NCBI GenBank assembly: GCA_024689285.1
Contig: JAILDR010000062.1
Location: 1-13,030, forward strand
Direction: 5' to 3'
Length of the DNA stretch: 13,030 bases
Source: Bacteroidales bacterium
Lineage (GTDB): Bacteria > Bacteroidota > Bacteroidia > Bacteroidales > F082
Every line of letters starts with the position of its first letter. Positions within the stretch are counted from its first letter, which is position 1. Below are positions 8,201-13,030 of this stretch, one piece after another. Under the pieces are notes generated by a model. The model was not told the DNA's origin. It searched no databases and saw only the letters and a program-made list of their open reading frames with translations. A program made the position numbers and the translations under genes.

Positions 8201-8208
8201 CAAAGGTA
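8201..8208 (-). promoter_or_regulatory. -7 element of the T9SS protein gene
   Basis: The minus strand reads TACCTTTG followed by CGGGCAAATAATAATC, nearly the same initial context as the promoter at 5649-5656 (TACCTTTGCGGCAATAATG). It lies 26 nt upstream of the ATG at 8175. The upstream TTG expected 19 nt away is absent (GCT at 8230-8228), so only the -7 half is supported. Confidence 0.6.
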
Positions 8209-8270
8209 AGAATTGTTTGTCGTGTGGAGCGAATAATTGGATAAAAAATCGGTTTTCGGAAATCTTTTCG

Positions 8271-8336
8271 AGCGAAAGGCCGTTTCTCTGATAGCGAAAG
8301 GCCGTTTCTCTATCAGAGATATGCCGTTTCTCTCAA
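8271..8336. repeat. Three tandem 22-bp repeats between symporter and T9SS gene
   Basis: Units start at 8271, 8293 and 8315 with a strict 22-nt period. The first two share the 19-nt core agcgaaaggccgtttctct exactly. The third keeps gccgtttctct in register and diverges in its first half. The array is intergenic, 41 nt beyond the symporter stop and 63 nt upstream of the T9SS -7 element, so it could be an operator array, a transcript-end structure or neutral microsatellite-like DNA. The sequence alone does not decide. Confidence 0.8.
8285..8319. repeat. Inverted repeat inside the 22-bp array
   Basis: Arms tctctgata (8285-8293) and tatcagaga (8311-8319) are perfect reverse complements of 9 bp. 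The enclosed segment can form a short inner stem gaaa/tttc (8296-8299 with 8305-8308). There is no adjacent T-run, so it is not a canonical terminator, but it may stabilise or end the symporter transcript on the minus strand. Confidence 0.6.
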
Positions 8337-8376
8337 AGGGACGTTGTCCACGTTTTTATTTACTTCCCGTAAACAG

Positions 8377-9648
8377 CTACTTTTCATCCACCACACAAGC
8401 CACAGTAGTGTCGCCCGTCACGTTGACTACCGTACGCAGCATATCCAATGGCCGGTCGATGCCCAGGATGAGTGCCAAGCCTTCAATCGGGATGCCGACT
8501 GAGTCGAGGACTATCATCAGCATCACGATAGAGCCTCCCGGAATGCCCGGAGTGCCGATGGAGGAGATGGTGGCTGTGGCCAGGATGAGCAACATTTGGC
8601 CGAAAGTTAGGTCGAGGCCCATCACTTGGGCCAGAAACACCGCTGCTACAGCTTGATAGCAACTCGTGCCGTCCATGTTTATGGTCACGCCCACAGGAAG
8701 CACGAAGCTGGAGACCTCCTCGGAGACACCCAAATGCTTCTGCGTCCGCTCCATCGTCAAAGGCAAGGTGGCTGCACTTGAACTCGTCGAGAAGGCCAAC
8801 ATCTGCACAGGGAACACCGCCTTGAAGAACTGCCCCAACTTTTTCTTGGTGAATAAGCGCAGGATGATGGGATAAACCAATAAAATGATGACCGCTAAGG
8901 CAAGCACGACCGTCAAAGCATACATGCCCAAGGCGGAGATGATGCCCACATCGCCTGCATAGTCCACAATCAATCCCGCCATCAAAGCGAAAACACCCAA
9001 TGGGGCAAAGGCCATAATGAAGTCGATGATTTTGAGCAAGATGAGATTCAGCTGCTGGAAAAACCGCACCACCGAAGCCGTCTTCGACTGCCCCACGCAA
9101 ATCAAGGCCACACCAAACAGCAAAGCGAAGAAGATGACTTGCAGCATTTGTGAGTTGCTGCTGAAGGCTTGGAAGATGTTTTCAGGGACAATCTCCACGA
9201 TGAATTGCATCGGTGACCCGTCTTTCACCTGTTCCATCTGTGCCTCGCGTTCCGCCACGGTCTGCTGGTAGCGCTCCACAAACTCTGTTTGTTTGCCCTT
9301 CGGGAACAGACTCCCAGGCTTAATCAGACTGACCATCGTGAGGCCTATACTCACGGCAATAATGGTGGTACACACATAAATCAAGATGGTCTTCAGCCCA
9401 ATGCGTGACAAACTCTTGATGTCCTTCAGACTGACCACACCCAAAACAAGCGACACCAGCACCAGCGGCACGGCAATCAACTTCAACAACCGCAAGAATA
9501 TGGTACCCAATGGCGCCACCCAATCATGCACAAAGCCCTCGCAATGCAAGGCAATAGCTACAAAGCCAAAGGCCACACCAAGTCCCATGCCCATGAGAAT
9601 CTTGGCATATAACGGAAAGCGTCTTCTATGGTTCTTTTCTTTACTCAT
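8377..9648 (-). CDS. Dicarboxylate/amino acid:cation symporter, glutamate/aspartate type
   Basis: A 423-residue inner-membrane secondary transporter of the SDF/DAACS family (GltPh, GltP and DctA relatives), full length, with multiple hydrophobic helices. Family landmarks are all present: the serine-rich hairpin 1, FSTSSSAATLP (286-296); the helix-7 motif NMDGT (324-328); the hairpin-2 tip GTPGIPGGS (365-373); and the helix-8 substrate and cation residues D402, R405, T406, N409 and D413 in LDMLRTVVNVTGD. The arginine at 405 is the residue that in this family selects acidic side chains, so L-glutamate or L-aspartate uptake with Na+ or H+ is the likely activity; C4-dicarboxylates remain possible. 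A charged, hydrophilic loop (about 110-148) separates helices in the N-terminal half. The gene starts 9 nt after the AlkZ-like stop and is probably co-transcribed with it. Confidence 0.95.
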   Translation of the reverse strand: MSKEKNHRRRFPLYAKILMGMGLGVAFGFVAIALHCEGFVHDWVAPLGTIFLRLLKLIAVPLVLVSLVLGVVSLKDIKSLSRIGLKTILIYVCTTIIAVSIGLTMVSLIKPGSLFPKGKQTEFVERYQQTVAEREAQMEQVKDGSPMQFIVEIVPENIFQAFSSNSQMLQVIFFALLFGVALICVGQSKTASVVRFFQQLNLILLKIIDFIMAFAPLGVFALMAGLIVDYAGDVGIISALGMYALTVVLALAVIILLVYPIILRLFTKKKLGQFFKAVFPVQMLAFSTSSSAATLPLTMERTQKHLGVSEEVSSFVLPVGVTINMDGTSCYQAVAAVFLAQVMGLDLTFGQMLLILATATISSIGTPGIPGGSIVMLMIVLDSVGIPIEGLALILGIDRPLDMLRTVVNVTGDTTVACVVDEK

Positions 9649-9657
9649 TTCAATGGA

Positions 9658-10695
9658 TTAGTTTGTTTTGAATCGTTGATAGGCTTGCCAAGCCTCACGT
9701 ACTTCTTCCTCATTATGACCTTCTACGAAGAAATCAACCTCAAAACCCTCTTTGAAGGGTTTCCAATTGCCACAAACGGCCCCGTCGAAGGCGATGATGG
9801 GCTGAAATATACCGCTGTTGTTGTGGGCTTTATGCCGATGCTCTTGCGGCAAAACAACATCGCGGCTCTTGTAGCCAATCAGATACTCGTCGTAAGGCGG
9901 AATCAACAGGAACTTGCCTTTGCGAAACCCTCTCGTGCGGCAATCGTCGGTGAGATAGAAGTCCCTACCCTTCCAAGTCTCCTTGTGAATCACGTTGCCC
10001 AGCAGTTCCATTCCCCTACGGCAATCGCTGATGTTCAGTCCCGACCACCAAACGAAGTCCTCCAACGTGGCCGGTTGCCGACTTTGGAAATATTTGCGGG
10101 CCATCAGCATCAAGGCTTCATCCCTGTCTTTCTTAGCCGACGGCTTCACCTTTTCCGACGAAAGCGAATAGGTTGCCTTCATCGGCAACAAATCCCCGCT
10201 ACACAACGTCCCCGACAATTCAGCCATTCGGATATGGTACGACAGCCGATGCTCGTCCATTTGGATATTACTTTCCAACAAGGCGGCCTCAAAATCCTCC
10301 TTCGTCACGTTCCTTTTGTCGGCTGCAGTCTGAACAAGGATTTCCCTTATCCGCACGAGTTCCTCGTCAGGAATGGAGATTTTGTTGCTGCTCATCCAGC
10401 CTTTGATGACGGAAGTTGCCTTGGGCGCGCACAAATCGAGCATCCACCAATAGTCGTTGGTCGACACCAGCTGCCAAGTGCCTCGCATCAGGTGAAGGCG
10501 GATAATCAGGCCAGAGTCAAAGGCCTCCTTAAATGCTTTGGCCGACGGCTTGCGCGTCCGCATCGCCACAGCCCAGCGCAACATGCGGTATTCCTGCGCC
10601 TGCATGGCACCCATATAATCAACCACCTCGGCAGGGGTGCCGAACTGAGGCGCAACAAGTTGCTGGCTGAGAAGTCGGATAGTTATAGGGTTCAT
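9658..10695 (-). CDS. Winged-helix (HTH_42) protein, AlkZ/YcaQ-like putative DNA glycosylase
   Basis: The 345 residues have the layout of the HTH_42 superfamily that includes Streptomyces AlkZ and E. coli YcaQ, glycosylases acting on interstrand crosslinks or bulky alkylated bases. PAEVVDYMGAMQAQEYRML (21-39) contains Q32-A-Q34, matching the catalytic Q-x-Q motif of AlkZ (YcaQ has Q-x-D). HLMRGTWQLVSTNDYWWML (68-86) matches the conserved RGT-x-H-LV block, but the usual histidine is glutamine here (Q75). FVWWSGLNISDCRRG (214-228) is a winged-helix segment, and PPYDEYLIGYKSRD (266-279) is the C-terminal family block. The ATG at 10695 lies 3 nt after a 28-codon small ORF, and the symporter follows after 9 nt. 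Many family members are unstudied, so repair activity is an inference from motifs and not from context. Confidence 0.85.
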   Translation of the reverse strand: MNPITIRLLSQQLVAPQFGTPAEVVDYMGAMQAQEYRMLRWAVAMRTRKPSAKAFKEAFDSGLIIRLHLMRGTWQLVSTNDYWWMLDLCAPKATSVIKGWMSSNKISIPDEELVRIREILVQTAADKRNVTKEDFEAALLESNIQMDEHRLSYHIRMAELSGTLCSGDLLPMKATYSLSSEKVKPSAKKDRDEALMLMARKYFQSRQPATLEDFVWWSGLNISDCRRGMELLGNVIHKETWKGRDFYLTDDCRTRGFRKGKFLLIPPYDEYLIGYKSRDVVLPQEHRHKAHNNSGIFQPIIAFDGAVCGNWKPFKEGFEVDFFVEGHNEEEVREAWQAYQRFKTN

Positions 10696-10698
10696 AGG

Positions 10699-10785
10699 CT
10701 ACTTTTTTGCCACCACCAAGAAATGCGGACTCATGCCCATCATTTCCGGATCGGTTTCATTATAAAAGAGGTATAATCCGTTCAT
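10699..10785 (-). CDS. Small ORF (28 codons) in front of the AlkZ-like gene
   Basis: ATG at 10785, TAG at 10701-10699. The product begins MNGLYLFYNETDPEMM and ends GMSPHFLVVAKK. It lies downstream of the promoter-like element and operator-like repeats, and its stop is 3 nt before the ATG of the AlkZ-like gene, an arrangement that allows translational coupling. An in-frame TAA lies 6 nt upstream of the ATG, so it is not the tail of a longer intact frame. The ending resembles C-termini of some SAM-dependent methyltransferases (a last strand ending VVAKK); this is a memory-based impression. It could therefore be a remnant of a lost gene, a leader peptide, or a real microprotein. Confidence 0.5.
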   Translation of the reverse strand: MNGLYLFYNETDPEMMGMSPHFLVVAKK

Positions 10786-10796
10786 GGATAATTATG

Positions 10797-10856
10797 TAAT
10801 AAAACACTCAGTAATAACTCGCTTAGTAATAAACAACTTACTAATAAAACTATTGC
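10797..10856. repeat. Four tandem 15-bp direct repeats (TAATAA-type)
   Basis: Consecutive 15-nt units are taataaaacactcag (10797-10811), taataactcgcttag (10812-10826), taataaacaacttac (10827-10841) and taataaaactattgc (10842-10856). All four start with taataa; the second and third also share a related cttag/cttac end. The array occupies the space between the -7 element and the small ORF, that is, the probable start of the transcript. This position suits a repressor array or a leader element. No frame across it has an ATG and stays open. Confidence 0.8.
10823..10844. promoter_or_regulatory. Operator-like palindrome
   Basis: TTAGTAA (10823-10829) and TTACTAA (10838-10844) are exact reverse complements separated by 8 nt, giving a 22-bp dyad typical of winged-helix or other dimeric repressors. 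It overlaps the predicted first transcribed bases downstream of the -7 element at 10863-10856. The regulator is unknown; the AlkZ-like product itself is not a typical repressor. Confidence 0.5.
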
Positions 10857-10863
10857 AAAAGTA
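10856..10863 (-). promoter_or_regulatory. -7 element for the sORF/AlkZ-like/symporter operon
   Basis: The minus strand reads TACTTTTG, a full match to TAnnTTTG. A TTTA at 10887-10884 lies 20 nt upstream and may serve as a weak -33 element. Transcription would start near 10849, leaving a leader of about 64 nt that contains the direct repeats and the palindrome before the small ORF. Confidence 0.55.
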
Positions 10864-10919
10864 GAGAGTTTTTTGATTCCATGTAAATAAACCAGCGATT
10901 TTCACCCTTCAAATTTTCA

Positions 10920-10987
10920 AAAACATGCTTTTATCCAGCGGCGAATGGGGTAATTTGGTCGTTCATGGCTGGATAAAAGCAAGTTTT
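10920..10987. repeat. Long inverted repeat, 19 of 20 base pairs
   Basis: Left arm tgcttttatccagc (10926-10939) and right arm gctggataaaagca (10968-10981) are perfect 14-bp reverse complements. Beyond one A/A mismatch the pairing resumes for five more (aaaac 10920-10924 with gtttt 10983-10987). The 28-nt centre shows no strong inner stem. It lies between the two divergent transcription units, has no gene, and is not followed by a clean T-run, so it is not an ordinary terminator. A MITE-like remnant, a structured RNA or a protein-binding cruciform are all possible. Confidence 0.75.
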
Positions 10988-11011
10988 CAATTAATCGAAA
11001 CATCAATTCCT

Positions 11012-11065
11012 TGCCAAAATGTCAGTTTTTCCGATGGCACACATTTTGACAACAGACGAGTGTCA
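11012..11065 (+). promoter_or_regulatory. Sigma-54-like -24/-12 element with TGTCA half sites upstream of htpG
   Basis: TGGCAC at 11035-11040 carries the -24 GG (11036-11037); ten bases later comes GA (11048-11049) within TTTTGA, where the consensus has GC. The spacing is exactly that of RpoN promoters, but the -12 C is missing. Around it are an 8-bp inverted repeat caaaatgt/acattttg (11015-11022, 11041-11048) and three TGTCA/TGACA half sites (11020, 11047, 11061). These could bind an enhancer-binding protein or a separate repressor. If used, the htpG leader would be about 190 nt. Pattern evidence only. Confidence 0.4.
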
Positions 11066-11252
11066 TTTGGATTGACTACGTCGAATCTTCGATTTGCTTC
11101 GTGCCTCGCAATAACACGAAGGGAGTCCGAAGACGGCGGCGCCAATTCGTAAAAATCCAGACGCTTGCGTCTCAAATTCAAAGAAAGAAATTCGTAAAAT
11201 TCGTGTAATTCGTAGTTAATCTTGAAATTTGAAATCATAAACACAAATCGAT
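11066..11252 (+). repeat. Gene-free leader region of htpG with repeat-like DNA and 9-bp tandem units
   Basis: No convincing gene is present. It holds small palindromes (tcgaatcttcga at 11081-11092; agacgcttgcgtct at 11159-11172), a cttcgtgcctcgcaataaca-type stretch (11098-11117) that resembles dispersed palindromic repeats seen in many bacterial genomes, and three 9-bp tandem units AATTCGTAA, AATTCGTGT and AATTCGTAG (11189-11215), with a further AATTCGTAA at 11144-11152. TAATCTTG (11217-11224) is one base off a -7 element and could start a short htpG leader, but no -33 element is found. Confidence 0.5.
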
Positions 11253-13030
11253 ATGCAACAAACAGGTAACATTGGAGTAAAGACAGAAAACATTTTCCCT
11301 GTCATCAAGAAGTTCTTGTATTCGGACCAGGAGATTTTCCTGCGTGAAATCATCAGTAACGCCGTGGATGCCACGCAAAAGCTTAAGGCCTTGGCCGCCT
11401 CGGGCGAGTTTAAGGGCGAGCTGGGCGACCTTACTATTAAGGTGGAAGTCGACAAGAAGAAAAAGACCCTTACCGTTCGCGATAGAGGTATCGGCATGAG
11501 CGCCGAAGAGGTCGATAAGTACATCAACCAAATCGCCTTCTCGGGCGCGGAGGAGTTCATCGCCAAGTTCAAGACCCAAAGCGAAGCCGAGGCTGCCAAC
11601 ATCATCGGACATTTTGGCTTGGGCTTCTACTCTGCCTTCATGGTCTCCTCGAAGGTGTCGCTCATCTCAAAATCCTGCAAGGAAGAAGGCAAGAACGGCG
11701 TCATCTGGGAATGCGACGGCAGCCCAGAGTACACCATGAACGAAATCCCAAAGGGCGACCGCGGTACGGACGTCATCCTTTACATCTCTGATGATGCCTC
11801 CGAGTTCCTCGAAGAAGGCCGCATCCGCGAGCTCCTTAATAAATACTGCAAGTTCCTGCCCATCCCGATCCAGTTTGGCACGCGCAAGGTGCAGGAGGAA
11901 ATCGAGGGCGAGACCGACAAGGATGGCAAACCCAAGACCAAGGAAGTGGAGAAGCCCTGGATCATCAACGACGTAGCACCGCTGTGGAAGAAAGCCCCGA
12001 CCGATATCAAGGACGAGGAATACAACGACTTCTACCACACGCTCTACCCGATGAACTTCGGCGAACCGCTGTTCCACATCCACCTCAACGTGGACTACCC
12101 CTTCAACCTCACGGGCATCCTTTATTTCCCGAAGGTGAAGAACCGCTACGAGTTCCAGCGCAACAAGATCCAGCTCTACTGGAACGAGGGCTTCTGCACG
12201 AATAGCGGGGAATGCATCGTGCCCGAGATCCTCGCACTTCTGCACAGCGTCATCGACTCCCCCGACATCCCGCTGAATGTCAGTCGCTCCTTCCTGCAAA
12301 GCGACCAGAACGTGAAGAAGATCTCCACCTACATCACCAAGAAGGTGGCCGAGAAACTCGAGGAGCTCTTCAAGAAAGACCGTGAGGCCTACGAGAAGAA
12401 CTGGGACGACATCCGCGTCTTCATCGAATACGGCATGATGAGCGACCCGAAGTTCTACGAGCGCGCCGAGAAGTTCTTCCTCTTCAAGGACACCGACGAC
12501 AAGTACCACACCATCGAGGAGTACAAGGAACTCATCAAGGAGCAGCAAACCGACAAGGACAAGAACCTCGTTTACCTCTATGCCACCGACAAGGACGACC
12601 AATACACCAATATCGAGAACGCCAAGGCCAAGGGCTACAACGTCCTGATGATGGACGGCATCCTCGACCCGCACTTCATCAGCACCTACGAGCAGAAGGA
12701 AGGCGAGAAGGGCGGCGACGGCCGTGCGATGTTCGCCCGCGTGGACTCCAACACCATCGACAAACTGATTGTGAAGGACGACAAGGAAGCTGCCTCGGGG
12801 CTCGACGACAAGCAGAAGGAGACCGTGAAGGCTGCTTTTGAAAAGGTCATCGACAAGGCCAAGTTCACCGTGGAGTTCAGCAACGAAGGCGCTGAGGCCG
12901 CTCCTGTGGAGATCACCCAGAACGAGTGGATGCGCCGTATGAAGGAGATGGAAGCCATGGGCGGCGGAGGTCCCATGTCGTTCTACGGCTCCATGCCCGA
13001 CAGCTACACCCTGATGCTCAACACCAACAG
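11253..13030 (+). CDS. htpG: Molecular chaperone HtpG, Hsp90 family (3' end beyond window)
   Basis: The frame is open from the ATG at 11253 to the right edge (592 complete codons), so the last part of the C-terminal dimerisation domain is missing; Bacteroidota HtpG are roughly 680 residues. The protein is a cytoplasmic ATP-driven dimeric chaperone. The N-terminal GHKL ATPase domain shows the catalytic E32 and N36 in REIISNAVDA (with V where many relatives have S), D77 in VRDRGIGM, NQIAFSGAEEF (92-102) and GHFGLGFYSAFMV (119-131). The middle domain has PLNVSRSFLQ with the ATP-contacting arginine R345. A charged linker and ETDKDGKPKTKEVEKPW precede it. Codons in the 3' half are strongly C- or G-ending, as expected for a highly expressed gene. 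It is divergent from the operon on its left and has its own upstream elements. Confidence 0.97.
   Translation, partial: MQQTGNIGVKTENIFPVIKKFLYSDQEIFLREIISNAVDATQKLKALAASGEFKGELGDLTIKVEVDKKKKTLTVRDRGIGMSAEEVDKYINQIAFSGAEEFIAKFKTQSEAEAANIIGHFGLGFYSAFMVSSKVSLISKSCKEEGKNGVIWECDGSPEYTMNEIPKGDRGTDVILYISDDASEFLEEGRIRELLNKYCKFLPIPIQFGTRKVQEEIEGETDKDGKPKTKEVEKPWIINDVAPLWKKAPTDIKDEEYNDFYHTLYPMNFGEPLFHIHLNVDYPFNLTGILYFPKVKNRYEFQRNKIQLYWNEGFCTNSGECIVPEILALLHSVIDSPDIPLNVSRSFLQSDQNVKKISTYITKKVAEKLEELFKKDREAYEKNWDDIRVFIEYGMMSDPKFYERAEKFFLFKDTDDKYHTIEEYKELIKEQQTDKDKNLVYLYATDKDDQYTNIENAKAKGYNVLMMDGILDPHFISTYEQKEGEKGGDGRAMFARVDSNTIDKLIVKDDKEAASGLDDKQKETVKAAFEKVIDKAKFTVEFSNEGAEAAPVEITQNEWMRRMKEMEAMGGGGPMSFYGSMPDSYTLMLNTN

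Noticed and set aside
8271..8336. CRISPR array
   Set aside because: The 22-nt units are contiguous with no unique spacers, and no cas gene is present.
8342..8360. Plus-strand terminator ggac-gtt-gtcc followed by acgttttt
   Set aside because: The stem is only 4 bp and no plus-strand gene lies upstream.
9628..10776. 382-codon plus-strand ORF
   Set aside because: It is antisense to the AlkZ-like gene and runs over the intergenic boundaries; the minus-strand frame has all family motifs.
10782..10882. Possible leader peptide from the ATG at 10882 through the 15-bp repeats (LLLS-like pentapeptide text)
   Set aside because: On recounting, the ATG frame stops after ten codons (TAG), and the frame that reads the repeats has no ATG after its upstream stop.
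10920..10987. Integron attC site or rho-independent terminator
   Set aside because: No RYYYAAC/GTTRRRY core pairs were seen and no T-run follows the right arm.
10925..11152. 75-codon plus-strand ORF
   Set aside because: It runs through the long inverted repeat and the sigma-54-like block, with no protein-like features.
10987..11244. 85-codon minus-strand ORF between the operons
   Set aside because: It translates repeat-like DNA and low-complexity AATTCGT units; no promoter, domain or signal supports it.
11667..12674. 335-codon minus-strand ORF opposite htpG
   Set aside because: It is a Leu/Val/Glu/Asp-rich shadow produced by the strong G/C third-position bias of htpG, with no domain or signal of its own.

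Overview
The window looks like chromosomal DNA of a Bacteroidota member, probably order Bacteroidales. Evidence for this is a type IX secretion (T9SS) C-terminal sorting domain, an Omp28-like protein, a FISUMP-type lipoprotein, an HtpG with the NAVDA variant of the ATP lid, an absence of obvious Shine-Dalgarno sites, and promoter elements of the Bacteroidota form (TTG, about 19 nt, then TAnnTTTG, often TACCTTTGC). No plasmid, phage, transposase, CRISPR, tRNA or rRNA signature was seen. Genus cannot be given from the sequence alone.

Layout. Everything from 1 to 10785 is read from the minus strand; only htpG at the right edge is on the plus strand. From the right end of the minus block to the left: (a) 10856-8377, a probable operon of a 28-codon small ORF, an AlkZ/YcaQ-like winged-helix protein and a glutamate/aspartate-type cation symporter. 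It is preceded by a promoter-like element, four 15-bp direct repeats and a 22-bp operator-like palindrome. (b) 8208-5689, a T9SS-exported protein of 828 residues with three adhesin-type beta-sandwich domains. (c) 5678-2997, a three-gene unit with its own promoter and terminator: an unrecognised lipoprotein, a METTL25/GSTCD-type methyltransferase and a FISUMP lipoprotein. (d) 2985-1821, ilvE with its own promoter and terminator. (e) 1769-1, the first 589 residues of an Omp28-related secreted protein that runs off the left edge.

Between the divergent sORF/AlkZ-like operon and htpG lies about 470 nt without a convincing gene. It holds a long inverted repeat, a sigma-54-like -24/-12 element flanked by TGTCA half sites, and repeat-like DNA with 9-bp tandem units. 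htpG is cut by the right edge after 592 codons.

How the genes relate. Most are ordinary housekeeping or envelope genes: amino-acid metabolism (ilvE, symporter), cell-surface proteins (three exported or lipidated proteins plus the Omp28-like one) and a chaperone. I find no clear multi-gene novel system. The best candidates for something undescribed are the small ORF and operator array in front of the AlkZ-like gene, the lipoprotein/methyltransferase/lipoprotein unit, and the structured intergenic DNA upstream of htpG.
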